Shown here piece by piece: positions 27,242-36,608 of a stretch of DNA of 64,000 nt. Every line of letters starts with the position of its first letter. Position 1 is the first letter of the stretch. Source of the DNA: Rhizobiales bacterium Ga0077537 (GTDB lineage Bacteria > Pseudomonadota > Alphaproteobacteria > Rhizobiales > Hyphomicrobiaceae); assembly GCA_001464955.1 (NCBI GenBank), contig LNEM01000009.1, positions 434,001 to 498,000 of the forward strand, read 5' to 3'. Position numbers and translations under genes: made by a program. Under the pieces are notes generated by a model. That model was given only the letters and a program-made list of their open reading frames with translations. It was not told the DNA's origin and did not search any database.

Positions 27242-28615
27242 TCACCGCATTTCGATGAGGGCATCCTTGCGCAGGTCGTGCAGGTAACGCAACGCGAGCT
27301 TCTCGAACTCCTTCATCTGGAGTTGATTTTCGGCGGCCTGGCGCTTCTCGTCGTCGAGCTTCACGGTGCGGCGAGCGCAGACGGCATAGATCTCGACCCC
27401 GGCGCCGGAAAGATTCGCCGGCAGGATCTCGCCGTCCTTGGCACTTTGCAGGAGGCTGCGTGTCGGCTCCGCGACCGAGGTCGGCTTTCGCCATCCCAGA
27501 TCCTGGAATTTGGCGTTCGCGCGGCCCTTGGCAAGCCCGGCCATGCTCCCGCAGCCCTTGAATTCGCCGCGCAGGGCGTTGGCTTCCATCAAGCGGGCGG
27601 CCATGGCGCGCTGATCGACCTTGCCGGGGCTTTCGATGGTGATCAGCTGGAGTTTCAGCTCCTGGCTCTCGTCGCCGCCGGCCTGGGCAGCGAGGGATTC
27701 GATATCACGCTGGCTGATGTTGATCTGGTGGCCGTAGCGCTTGCGCACCACTTCGCGCCAGACGAGAGAGGCCCGGAGGCGCGACTTGACGACCTCGGCA
27801 TTGGCGCCCTGGCGTGCGATGTGCGCCGAGAACTCGGCGCTGGACATCTTGTTGCGCTGGGCCATCTGGGCGAAAATCTTGTCGACGTCGCTTTCGGGCA
27901 CGGGGATCGACAGCTTCCGACCTTCCTGCAGCTTCAGGCGCTCATCGACGAGTTCCTGAAGCGCGTCCTTCCGCAGGGTGGGGATGATGCCGGAGCGGGC
28001 GCTTTCGACGGCCTGCCGCTGGAGGCTTTCGACGAAGGACTTCTTGCGCACCTCGAAAGCAGCGATCACCTGCTCGCGCGTCTTGCCTCGGTTGGCCTTG
28101 ATGGTCTCCTCCAGGATCGCCTTGAGGCGCTCGTTGGTGGATGGGTTCTTGGCGATGGCCTGCATGTTTGCGCGTGCGCGCTCGCCGATGTTGCTCGAGA
28201 GCGCCATGAACCGGGCGCGTTGTTCGACCGCGAACCCGGTTATCGGCTCGTCGTTGACTAGGGCGACGATGCGGGTGCTGGCGCGCGCCTGGTCGCCGTC
28301 CGCGGGCTTGGCGGGCGGGCGCTTGGCGGCGGCGGGCTTGGGCTTGGGTGCCGGCTTGGGCGCGGCGCGGTCGATCGATGCCGTGGGCGTCGGTGGCGAG
28401 ACGAACAGGCCGGGGGGGGCCTCAACCGGACCGGGAGCCGGTCCTGACGGAGCCGCAACGACCAATCCCGGGATCGATGGCGCGGCTTGCTGAGCGGCCA
28501 CCGTGAGTGGCAGCGCCGAGACGCCGGCCACGGCAAGGAGAGCCGTCAATCGCTGCGCCGTCGAGGCACTGCGGTGAGATTGTGGTTTCTTGTGGTGTGC
28601 CATGTCCCACGCCAT
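27242..28615 (-). CDS. surA: SurA-type periplasmic chaperone/peptidyl-prolyl isomerase
   Basis: The protein has a signal peptide (positively charged start, then LTALLAVAGVSALPLTVAAQ), a Pro-rich linker, a SurA N-terminal domain (ALVNDEPITGFAVEQRARF) and a single parvulin-like region near the C-terminus. It escorts outer-membrane proteins, notably LptD, to the BAM complex. At about 457 residues it is normal in length, but the rotamase segment is weak. This is typical of alphaproteobacterial versions that keep the chaperone rather than the isomerase role. Start ATG 28615 or 28603 (MAHHKK). It lies between lptD (221 nt upstream) and pdxA. Confidence 0.85.
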   Translation of the reverse strand: MAWDMAHHKKPQSHRSASTAQRLTALLAVAGVSALPLTVAAQQAAPSIPGLVVAAPSGPAPGPVEAPPGLFVSPPTPTASIDRAAPKPAPKPKPAAAKRPPAKPADGDQARASTRIVALVNDEPITGFAVEQRARFMALSSNIGERARANMQAIAKNPSTNERLKAILEETIKANRGKTREQVIAAFEVRKKSFVESLQRQAVESARSGIIPTLRKDALQELVDERLKLQEGRKLSIPVPESDVDKIFAQMAQRNKMSSAEFSAHIARQGANAEVVKSRLRASLVWREVVRKRYGHQINISQRDIESLAAQAGGDESQELKLQLITIESPGKVDQRAMAARLMEANALRGEFKGCGSMAGLAKGRANAKFQDLGWRKPTSVAEPTRSLLQSAKDGEILPANLSGAGVEIYAVCARRTVKLDDEKRQAAENQLQMKEFEKLALRYLHDLRKDALIEMR

Positions 28616-28836
28616 CGTGACTGCGTCCTGCGCCGGTAGGCCGACGATTCGCTCTATTGATCTTAGCCGCTTCCGGCGCGCTCAATGGAGTTTATCCACA
28701 CCAAGCATGGCGTTGAAGCGGCAAGGCGAACGATTCATGTCTCGATGAGGCCGAGCCGACGGCGTTCCGCTCGCGATGGCCGCGGCGGGAGACCGTTGCG
28801 GTCGCGGGTGCCGGGCCAAGGCAGGGCGGAGCGGCG

Positions 28837-31293
28837 TTACTTCGCCGGGGCCTGATTCTCGGTGAAGACGTGATCGAGCGAGTCGGTCTTGTAGCCGAAC
28901 TGGCCCAGATGCTTCAGCTCGAACCGGAGCATGATTGTGCGGTCCGGTTTGATGTCGAGCGTCGGATTGCTGATGTGCGTTTCGATGTATGACGCCGTCA
29001 GGACGAAGCACTCGTCGGAGTACTTGACCTGGATCTGCTCCTGCAAGCGCAGCTTGTCGTCAAGGTCGTAGCGCGCGATGCCGAGCACGGACCAGTTGTC
29101 GGTCAGCTTGAGCCCGAGGCCGCCGATGATCTCCTGCTCGGACTGGAAGTTGCCGATGGCCGGGTCGTCGCGGGTGTAGGCGTACTGGGCATGCACCGTC
29201 GCCGGGCCGAGTACGGCCTGCGAATAGAGGTTCTGACGCTTCAGCGAAAGGTCATCCTCGTCGAACCGGCTCTGGGCCACGATGCGGAACGACTGCACGG
29301 GTGCGATGTAGGCACCGAGCACGTAGTCGGACCGGTCGCGGTCGAGGCCGCTGTTCGGTGAGAAGGCCGTCGCGTCCGGATAATAGTAGCGGTTGCCGTA
29401 GGAATCGACCGTCTCGTAGGGCGACTTGCCTGGATCTGTATAGGCATTGGTGCCTGCGAGCTGGAAGCTCTGGCCGGCGATCAGGCGGGCATATCCGCCC
29501 GTGTTGCTCTGGAACGTGTACTGCATGCCGACATTGGCACGTGTTCCCGTCTCGACGCGATCCCAGCCCGAAAACTTGTCGACGTCGAACAGCAGGGTGT
29601 CATCCCAGACGAGGCTTTTCGCGTCTTCGACCGGCAGGCGGCGCTGCGAAACGTGGTTGGGCCGTGCGATGACCTGGCCGACGGGCTCGACCACGTGCGA
29701 TCCGAGAAGGCTGTGGGCGATGAACGGGTAGGAGTACGTCATGCCGACGGCACCGATGGCGCGGGTGACCGTATCTTCCGCGATGGGACGGGACGTATCC
29801 GGGTCGAAGCCGTTGGTGAACTGGGTGACGTCGGCGCGCGCGTAGGCGAACGGGGTCCAGACTTGCCCGACGCCGTCGATCAGCTTGCGGCGCCAATGAG
29901 CGTCGACAGCGATGCGGTTGGAATCCGTGCCGTCGCTCCGCGACAGGCTCTGGGCATTGGCGTTGAAACTCAGCTCGCCGCCAAGGACCGGTTTGCCGGC
30001 GACGTAGTTCCAGTCGATGACGGGGTGGACGCGGCTCTCGGATGCAGCGCTGTCCTCGATGAGAAGGCCGCCGAACTGGTAGAGCTGCATCGAGAAGTGA
30101 TTGCGGTCGCTCAGGCCCTGGAGCCAGGCGGTGTTGACGCGGTCCGTCTGCAGGATGCTGTCGAGCTTGTAGAAGCGGCGGAACGTGTCGTCGCTTTCCA
30201 GCGTCACGTCCCAGCCGAATTTCCACCACGACGCGAGCGAGAACACGCCGCGAGTCTGAATGCTGCCGCGCCAGCCGTCGAGGCGGCGGCGCTTGTCGGC
30301 AGAGGTGTCGTCGGGCAGCGCGTCGCCGTCCTGCTCGATGCCGGCGATCTTGAAATTGTACTGACCGGTGATGTCGCCGAAGGCCACGCGGTGGCGCCAG
30401 TCTCCCTGATAGAGCACACCCTGCTTGGAGAGGTACTGCGGCGCGAAGGTGAAATCGTAGTTCGGCGACAGAGCGAAGTAGTACGGCAGCGTGACCCCGA
30501 AGCCGAGGTTGGTCGAGCTCGAATAGTCGGGCAGCAGGAAGCCGGTGCGGCGCTTCACGCTTGGGTCGGCGTGCTGGAAGTAGGGGAGGTAGGCGATCGG
30601 CACGCCGAACAGTTCGAACTGGGCGTCCTGATAGGTGATCGTCGCGGCCTGCTGATCGTGGACGACGCGCGCGGCGCTGATGCACCAGAGCGGGGGTTTG
30701 CCGGGATCGCTCTTGCAGGGCGTGAACTTGCCCTGCTCGAACTCCGTCACGTTGCCGTCCTTGCGCACGGCCCGGCGCGCCGCGATGCGGCTGTCGTCCT
30801 TGCCTATGACGCTCAGGCTCTGGATGAAGGCATCACGGAAGTCCGCCGTGGTGTCGATCGAGTCGCCCTTCACGATATTGCCGTTGGGCTCCTTGAGCTG
30901 GGCATTGCCTCTGGCGGTCAAGGTGTTGGCGCCCTGGTCGTAGATGACCTCGTCGGCGGTGAGGACGTAGTTGTTGTAATAGATCTCGACGCTGCCGCGC
31001 GCGATGACGCGATTGTTCCGCGTGTCGTAGATCAGTTCGTCGCCCTGCAGATAGAGCGGCTGTGACTTGTCGATCTTCTGGATGGGACCGCCGAGGGGGC
31101 CGCCCGGCTGCGACGGGAAGCTCGACTGCGACGAGCGCGATGTCGGGCTCAAGCCGCTCGAGGTGCCCTGAGCCGCAACGGGTGTTGGGGCGACGCCGAG
31201 GGTCGCGGCGACGGCGAGGGCGGTCGCACAAGCGAAGGCGCGCAGGCTTGCGCGCACCCTCTCCGCCAGCGCTGTATCCCCCTTACGCGCCAC
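28837..31293 (-). CDS. lptD: LPS-assembly protein LptD
   Basis: LptD is the outer-membrane barrel that inserts lipopolysaccharide into the outer leaflet. Residues 1-41 are a signal peptide (ends PVAAQ). An OstA/jelly-roll domain follows (QPLYLQGDELIYDTRNNRVIARG), then the LptD barrel of about 600 residues with alternating strands. A Cys pair occurs after the jelly roll (CKSDPGKPPLWC) and a late Cys in DECFVL, consistent with the disulfides needed for maturation. The start is GTG 31293, directly abutting the lptG stop. Linked to lptF and lptG upstream and surA downstream. Confidence 0.95.
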   Translation of the reverse strand: MARKGDTALAERVRASLRAFACATALAVAATLGVAPTPVAAQGTSSGLSPTSRSSQSSFPSQPGGPLGGPIQKIDKSQPLYLQGDELIYDTRNNRVIARGSVEIYYNNYVLTADEVIYDQGANTLTARGNAQLKEPNGNIVKGDSIDTTADFRDAFIQSLSVIGKDDSRIAARRAVRKDGNVTEFEQGKFTPCKSDPGKPPLWCISAARVVHDQQAATITYQDAQFELFGVPIAYLPYFQHADPSVKRRTGFLLPDYSSSTNLGFGVTLPYYFALSPNYDFTFAPQYLSKQGVLYQGDWRHRVAFGDITGQYNFKIAGIEQDGDALPDDTSADKRRRLDGWRGSIQTRGVFSLASWWKFGWDVTLESDDTFRRFYKLDSILQTDRVNTAWLQGLSDRNHFSMQLYQFGGLLIEDSAASESRVHPVIDWNYVAGKPVLGGELSFNANAQSLSRSDGTDSNRIAVDAHWRRKLIDGVGQVWTPFAYARADVTQFTNGFDPDTSRPIAEDTVTRAIGAVGMTYSYPFIAHSLLGSHVVEPVGQVIARPNHVSQRRLPVEDAKSLVWDDTLLFDVDKFSGWDRVETGTRANVGMQYTFQSNTGGYARLIAGQSFQLAGTNAYTDPGKSPYETVDSYGNRYYYPDATAFSPNSGLDRDRSDYVLGAYIAPVQSFRIVAQSRFDEDDLSLKRQNLYSQAVLGPATVHAQYAYTRDDPAIGNFQSEQEIIGGLGLKLTDNWSVLGIARYDLDDKLRLQEQIQVKYSDECFVLTASYIETHISNPTLDIKPDRTIMLRFELKHLGQFGYKTDSLDHVFTENQAPAK

Positions 31294-32388
31294 TCAGCCG
31301 TCCTCCTGGTGCAACAGCACGAGCAGCGCACCACAAAATCCCAACACGACAGGCGTCGCCACCGCGAGCAGCGGCGGCGCCAAACCTGCTATCCCCACCT
31401 GCCGGGAGATTTCCGAGAAGAGAAAGAATCCGAAACCTCCCACGAGCCCTATGCCGACCATAGTCTGGATGCCACCCGAGCGGAATGACCGCAAAGACAC
31501 AGTGGCGGCCAAAAGGACCATGACGACGAGCAGCGCCGGACGGGCTAGCAGGAGCGCGTATTGAACGCGAAAGCGGTGCGCCGATAATCCTGCTTTTTCC
31601 GTTACTTCAATCAGTGCCGGAAGATCCCAGACAGACACCGTGATGGCGCTGCCGAGGGCATCGGCCACGCGCTCCGGCGAGAGCGCCGTCGAGACCGTGT
31701 AGACGTCGTAGGAGTCGGGCTTCTGGCCCGCTCGGGTGACGGTCGCCGAATTGATCTCCCAGAAGCCGTCGAACAGAGTGGCACGGGAGCCATCGATGCG
31801 TTCCGTGAAGCGGCCCTGCGGGTCGAACTGAAGGAACATCACCTCGTGCAGGATGGTGCCGCTCGAATGCGCGGACGCCGCATGCAGAACAGAGGCCCCG
31901 TCACTGCCTTCCTGGCGAAGCCAGGCGCCGTTGCCGTCACTGCGCAGGACCGTCTGTTCGCGACCGAAGGCCTCGGCGAAGAGGCGCTCGGATTCCTCGC
32001 GGGCCCACGCGGCGACGGGGTTGTAGACCGCGATGGAGAAGATGCCGAACAGGAGCGCCACAGTGATGCCGGGGCGCACGAACTGGAGCGCCGACATGCC
32101 GGCGGCGCGCATCACCGTCAGCTCCGATTTCCGGTTGAACATCAGCAGCGTGCCGATGGACCCGACGAGAACGCAGAAGGGGAGGAGCAACTCGGTGTAG
32201 GCAGGGAGGCGGAGGACGGCGATCCAGGCGATCCGGGCGGAGGGGACGCGGCCGAATTTTCCGGCCTGACGGAGGAGTTCCACGATGTCGATCATGAAGA
32301 TCAAGAGAGAGCACAACGCGAACGTGCCGAGGGTCGCGGCGGCAAAGCGTAGGGCCAGATAGCGGCGGAGGATGCGGGGAGCGACCAT
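31294..32388 (-). CDS. lptG: LPS export permease LptG
   Basis: LptG is one half of the LptB2FG transporter that lifts LPS from the inner membrane. The 364-residue YjgP/YjgQ protein has three N-terminal helices, a periplasmic beta-jelly-roll (about 130-255) and three C-terminal helices. The coupling segment LLMFNRKSELTVMRAAG contacts LptB. lptF lies 9 nt upstream and lptD begins at the next base downstream. The ATPase gene lptB is not in this window. Confidence 0.94.
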   Translation of the reverse strand: MVAPRILRRYLALRFAAATLGTFALCSLLIFMIDIVELLRQAGKFGRVPSARIAWIAVLRLPAYTELLLPFCVLVGSIGTLLMFNRKSELTVMRAAGMSALQFVRPGITVALLFGIFSIAVYNPVAAWAREESERLFAEAFGREQTVLRSDGNGAWLRQEGSDGASVLHAASAHSSGTILHEVMFLQFDPQGRFTERIDGSRATLFDGFWEINSATVTRAGQKPDSYDVYTVSTALSPERVADALGSAITVSVWDLPALIEVTEKAGLSAHRFRVQYALLLARPALLVVMVLLAATVSLRSFRSGGIQTMVGIGLVGGFGFFLFSEISRQVGIAGLAPPLLAVATPVVLGFCGALLVLLHQEDG

Positions 32389-32397
32389 CGGTTCTCC

Positions 32398-33594
32398 TCA
32401 GGCGGTACGACCGGCGCGAGGCCGGCGCACGAGGAGGGACGACAGTTTCTCCAGCAGTGTCCCGACAAGGTCGGAGACCGAGCGGGCCCAGCGCGATGGG
32501 GGCCGTAACGTGCGGCGAGAGGCGATGATGGCGACAGCCGCTCCACCCGCGATGAGTGGAATGGCGTAGACGAGCCAGATGGCGCCCGCGCTCAGAGCGA
32601 CGACGTTCGTGCCCGCGAGGCCGGCAAGACGTGCTCCCGCCGCCACGAGGAACGCCGCGACGATGGCCTGAATCCGGTTCTGACGGGTCGTTCTCGCATG
32701 GCCGATGAAGGCGACTGCAAGCAGGACGAAGGCGAACGGGTAGAGGGGACTGGACAGGCGCTCATGCAACTCGGCGCGCAGCAGGCCCGGCTGGCGCCTG
32801 GCGATGACGTCATCGGCATCGGGCGCGATCAGTTCGCTGAAATATCGCTCACGCGGTTTCAGGTCGACGCCCTGCTGTTTCGGCTCGAAGCGCGCGAGAT
32901 CAACGGCGTAGCTCTGGAACACGATCGTCTGTACGGGATCGCCGTTGCGCGGACGGCGCAGGATGTGGCCCTGTTGCATCAGCAGGTAGCCGGTGCCGTC
33001 CTGCTTGATGATGTGACCCTTTTCCGCGAGGTAGGTGCTCGCGATCTTCTCGTCGCGGCTGTCATGCATCACGAGGCCGAGCAGGGTGCCGGAAAGATCA
33101 CGATCGCGGATATGGAACGTCAGGTTCGGCTCGGGGGTGGAGAAGCGCCCGGGCTGGATGACCTGGGAGATGAGGTCGGTGCGCACCTGCACGACGTAGG
33201 TGCGCAGCAGGCGCAGGCTCCACGGCATGGCGACGTGGTTCACGAAGCTGACGGCCATGGATACGAGGACGGCAAGGACGAGCAAGGGCTTGGCGATGGT
33301 CCAGACCGTGCCGCCGCCGGCCGTGGTCACGATCAGCTCGCTGTCGCCGTTGAGGCGGTTCAGGACGTGGATCGATGCGACCAGCAGGGCGAGTGGCGCG
33401 ATCAGCGCCATGAGGTTGGGAAGGGCCAGCAGCGTCATCTTGATGAACATCCACGTGTCCTGGCCTTGCGAGGTCACGAGATTGAGCTGGCGCAGCGCGA
33501 GCGCGATCCAGACGACGCCCGTCAGCGACGAGAGGATCATCACGACCGAGCCGCCCGCCTGCCGGAAGATGTAGCGGAAGAGAATGCCGGGCAT
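32398..33594 (-). CDS. lptF: LPS export permease LptF
   Basis: This is the partner permease of LptG, 398 residues, with the same six-helix plus jelly-roll layout. The coupling helix reads LNRLNGDSELIVTTAGG. The C-terminal 30 residues are an Arg-rich cytoplasmic tail. It opens the minus-strand envelope array. The 375-bp gap to the divergent pepA should hold its promoter. Confidence 0.94.
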   Translation of the reverse strand: MPGILFRYIFRQAGGSVVMILSSLTGVVWIALALRQLNLVTSQGQDTWMFIKMTLLALPNLMALIAPLALLVASIHVLNRLNGDSELIVTTAGGGTVWTIAKPLLVLAVLVSMAVSFVNHVAMPWSLRLLRTYVVQVRTDLISQVIQPGRFSTPEPNLTFHIRDRDLSGTLLGLVMHDSRDEKIASTYLAEKGHIIKQDGTGYLLMQQGHILRRPRNGDPVQTIVFQSYAVDLARFEPKQQGVDLKPRERYFSELIAPDADDVIARRQPGLLRAELHERLSSPLYPFAFVLLAVAFIGHARTTRQNRIQAIVAAFLVAAGARLAGLAGTNVVALSAGAIWLVYAIPLIAGGAAVAIIASRRTLRPPSRWARSVSDLVGTLLEKLSSLLVRRPRAGRTA

Positions 33595-33969
33595 CAGCGG
33601 CCCCCTGCCTGCAGCGTCGGCCGAGACGCGGCGCGTCGAGCCGATCGGCCCCAGCCGGTGCGGCGCGATCGGCGCTGGCGCGGGTCACGCGTCGTGCCAC
33701 ACATGCTCTCTTGCCCCCGGTCTCCCCGCCATGCGGGCGAGGTCTCATGATCTACGGCGTTCGCATGCGACCGTGGCCGAACTGCGGCCTCGCCTGTCCG
33801 CGGTCGTCCATGTCGGTCCCCAGTTGCGTGGCTGGCGGTGCTTGCGATTCGTCTGCAACGTCCCTAGCCTTTAAAGCAGATTGCGCCGTCACCTAACAGG
33901 AGCCAACCCGTCACGCCGTCGGTCGATACACCGAGGATCGTGCCGTGCGCGCCGAGCCCGAGCCAGAGC
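33595..33969. other. Divergent lptF/pepA intergenic region
   Basis: A 375-bp gap without a supported ORF. It contains a candidate pepA promoter (33842-33870). No clear lptF promoter is recognised. Confidence 0.5.
33842..33870 (+). promoter_or_regulatory. pepA: Candidate pepA promoter
   Basis: TTGCGA, a 17-bp spacer and TAGCCT, about 100 nt before the pepA start. The -35 is identical to those proposed for hfq and dusB. Confidence 0.4.
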
Positions 33970-35490
33970 ATGACCCAGAGACCCGATATCCGTTTCGTTC
34001 CGCTGTCGACCCCACTTGCGGGCAGTGTCGTGCTGACCGTCGGGCAGGACGTGGAGTTCGGCGGTATCGGGAGGCGGCTCGACACTCAGTCGGGGGGAAG
34101 CCTCAGGCGGGCGGCTGCCGAAGCCGGCTTCAAGGGCAAGGCGCGGGCATGCGTCGAGGTGCTGGCGCCCCAGGGGCTCGAGGTCGGGCGGGTGACGCTC
34201 GCCGGCGTCGGCAAGGCGGAATCGCTCGAACCTCTCGACTGGATGCGGATCGGCGGCTCGATCTGGGGCCAGATCGCCAATCGACCGGGGGAAAGTGCGA
34301 GCCTCGTGCTCGATACCCCGCAGGGGACCGCCAGTGCGGCGGCGCGCCTCGCGGAAGGTGTTCTGCTGCGGGCCTACCAGTTCACCAAGTACAAGTCGCG
34401 ACGCAAACAGGAAGACGGTGGCGACGGCTCGGGAGGGAAAGGGCCGGGCACCTTGCTCGTGCATTGCGAGGATCCGAGTGCGGCCGAGGCTGCGTTCGCG
34501 GAGCGCGCGGCGGTCGTGGACGGCGTCTATCTGGCGCGCGATCTCGTCAACGAACCCGCCAATGTCCTGGGGCCCGTGGAATTCGCGGCGCGCCTTGCGG
34601 CGCTCGAAGTGCCCGGGCTTGAGGTCGAGGTGCTCGACATGGCGCAACTTCAAGGCCTCAAGATGGGGGCGCTGCTGGCGGTCGGGCAGGGCAGCGTCCG
34701 CGAGAGCCGCGTCGTCGTCATGCAATGGAACGGCGCGAAAGGCCGGGCCAAGTCGAAGCCTCCCGTGTGCTTCGTCGGCAAGGGCGTCGTCTTCGATACG
34801 GGCGGCATCTCCATGAAGCCGGCGGCGGGCATGGAGGACATGAAGGGCGACATGGGCGGCGCCGCCTGCGTCTCCGGCCTGATGCTGGCGCTCGCCCGGC
34901 GGAAGGCGAACGTGAACGTCGTCGGCCTCGTCGGGCTCGTCGAGAACATGCCATCGGGAAGCGCGACGCGTCCGGGCGACATCGTGACCTCGATGTCCGG
35001 GCAGACGATCGAGGTCCTGAATACGGACGCGGAGGGCCGTCTGGTGCTCGCGGACGTGCTCTGGTACGCGCAGGAGCGCTTCAAGCCGCGGGCCATCGTC
35101 GATCTTGCGACGCTGACGGGCGCGATCATGGTGGCGCTCGGGAAGGAGCACGCGGGTCTCTTCTGCAACACGGACAAGCTGGCCCGCGACCTCGAGGATG
35201 CCGGGATCGCGACGGGGGAGAGGGTCTGGCGCATGCCGCTGCTGCCGGCCTACGACAAGCTGATCGACAGCAAGAACGCCGACATGAAGAACATCGGCGG
35301 GCGTTTCGGCGGCGCCATCACGGCGGCGCAGTTTCTGCAACGCTTCATTCGCGAGGCGACGACGCCGTGGGCGCATCTCGACGTCGCCGGGACGGCTTTT
35401 GATTCGAGCCGCGACGAGATCAACCAGAGCTGGGGCTCGGGATGGGGCGTCCGGTTGCTTGATCAGCTCGTGACGTCGCATTACGAGTGA
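33970..35490 (+). CDS. pepA: Leucyl aminopeptidase (M17)
   Basis: This cytosolic two-metal aminopeptidase removes N-terminal residues; the E. coli homologue also binds DNA in XerCD recombination. The 506-residue protein has the M17 metal-site segments KGVVFDTGGISMKP and EDMKGDMGGAA, and the signature NTDAEGRLVLAD with the catalytic Arg. ATG 33970 (MTQRPDIRF) is chosen by homology; GTG 33940 is a possible earlier start. It is divergent from the lpt operon, as in many alphaproteobacteria. Confidence 0.95.
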   Translation: MTQRPDIRFVPLSTPLAGSVVLTVGQDVEFGGIGRRLDTQSGGSLRRAAAEAGFKGKARACVEVLAPQGLEVGRVTLAGVGKAESLEPLDWMRIGGSIWGQIANRPGESASLVLDTPQGTASAAARLAEGVLLRAYQFTKYKSRRKQEDGGDGSGGKGPGTLLVHCEDPSAAEAAFAERAAVVDGVYLARDLVNEPANVLGPVEFAARLAALEVPGLEVEVLDMAQLQGLKMGALLAVGQGSVRESRVVVMQWNGAKGRAKSKPPVCFVGKGVVFDTGGISMKPAAGMEDMKGDMGGAACVSGLMLALARRKANVNVVGLVGLVENMPSGSATRPGDIVTSMSGQTIEVLNTDAEGRLVLADVLWYAQERFKPRAIVDLATLTGAIMVALGKEHAGLFCNTDKLARDLEDAGIATGERVWRMPLLPAYDKLIDSKNADMKNIGGRFGGAITAAQFLQRFIREATTPWAHLDVAGTAFDSSRDEINQSWGSGWGVRLLDQLVTSHYE

Positions 35491-35744
35491 GCGGCGAGGT
35501 TGCAGAGATCGCGTAAGCTGTTGTAATTGATTGCGTGATATCTGATATTTTCCATAATATATATTATGCGAACGATGCCAGGGGAATGGAGACGCGGTCA
35601 ACGCCGGCAGTGCTGGCGGGTTTGGCCTGATGTCGGGTTCGGCTTCCGGCTCCGTGATCGCCGCGGCCGGTGTGGCAGCTGACGTGCCACGTCCCCTATG
35701 CCTCGGCCTATCACGCGGCCGTCGCCGGACGTCTTCCGGGCGGG
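35491..35744. other. Gene-free gap with AT-rich island and hairpins
   Basis: A 254-bp gap between the ends of pepA and a convergent membrane-protein gene. It starts with an AT-rich stretch (about 35519-35568) ending in a perfect 16-bp palindrome. GC-rich hairpins follow at 35602-35618 and 35672-35690. An ORF of 77 codons at 35630 has no ribosome-binding site or family resemblance and is not accepted. A small RNA is possible. Confidence 0.5.
35553..35568. repeat. Perfect AT-rich palindrome
   Basis: CATAATATATATTATG reads the same on both strands. Its first hexamer CATAAT is a near-consensus -10 with TTGCGT 16 bp upstream (35531-35536). The surrounding 50 bp are far more AT-rich than anything else in the window. 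Confidence 0.8.
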
Positions 35745-36506
35745 CTACTGGACCCGATAGCCGCGGGCGCGCCAATGGGTTTCCTCGAGCGTGCGAACGA
35801 TCTCGGACAGCACGACCGCATATATCGCGATCAGGAAGCCGACCAGGACGTTCGACCCGATGACGATACCTGCGAGCTTGGCCCAGTCCGGGCCCGTATA
35901 GGTCGCGATCAGGCGGACGATCAGATCGTCGAGCCAGAGGCGCAGGCTGAACAGCGCCTCCCCTGCCTGTGCAATGCCCGGGCGTTCCGGGAGGTCGATC
36001 AGTACCTGTCGCGCGAGTTGCAGCGACGACGGCGCGGGGATGAAACTTACGGCGGCTGAGAACAGGAGGCCAAGTGGCAGCGACATGCGGAAGAAGCCCC
36101 AGTGTGTCGGGCGCGCCCGGAGGCTGATCGTGAGGCGGCGCAGGACGGTCGAGCCGATCAGGAGGCCGACGACGAAGAGCGCCGCGACGAACTGCAGGCG
36201 GCTCTCGCCGGTCCCCGAGAACGTCATCACGGCGATGAGGCCGGCGAGAAGGCCTTTGAGGACGGCCTGCGCGGTGCCGACGATCAGGCGGACGAAACGG
36301 CCGAGTGGTCCACTCCCCTGGAAATAGAAGGGCATCTCGAAGGCGAGGCGGCGGGCTTCGAGGCGGAGGCCCAGAAGTGTTGCAAGGGCCGCGGACACGC
36401 CGGCGAAGATGAGCGGGTGTCGCCACGCCAGCCAGCCGGCGGCGGCGGCAAGCGCGATCTCCACCGCAACGATCAGCACGTTGACGATGAAGTGGATGAT
36501 GAACAC
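35745..36506 (-). CDS. Hypothetical multi-pass membrane protein
   Basis: The 253-residue protein has about six hydrophobic helices. It starts directly in the membrane (MFIIHFIVNVLIVAVEIALAAAAGW) and ends with a short basic cytoplasmic tail. No family is recognised with certainty, and no polar conserved residues suggest transport or catalysis. It stands alone on the minus strand, converging with pepA and divergent from mazG. Confidence 0.7.
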   Translation of the reverse strand: MFIIHFIVNVLIVAVEIALAAAAGWLAWRHPLIFAGVSAALATLLGLRLEARRLAFEMPFYFQGSGPLGRFVRLIVGTAQAVLKGLLAGLIAVMTFSGTGESRLQFVAALFVVGLLIGSTVLRRLTISLRARPTHWGFFRMSLPLGLLFSAAVSFIPAPSSLQLARQVLIDLPERPGIAQAGEALFSLRLWLDDLIVRLIATYTGPDWAKLAGIVIGSNVLVGFLIAIYAVVLSEIVRTLEETHWRARGYRVQ

Positions 36507-36608
36507 GGCCGTTCCCCCGCGCCTCGGGCTTCAGGTTTCGACAGCCCGGCGTCGCTCGGCTAGAGGTAACTCCTGGACAGCGAAACGGCAACGACACAGG
36601 CGTACGAC

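Noticed and set aside
35630-35863. 77-codon ORF in the AT-rich gap
   Set aside because: No ribosome-binding site, overlaps the convergent gene and has no recognisable fold.
33889-36597. 902-codon minus-strand frame across pepA and the next gap
   Set aside because: Shadow of pepA; the composition is Arg/Pro/His-rich without motifs.
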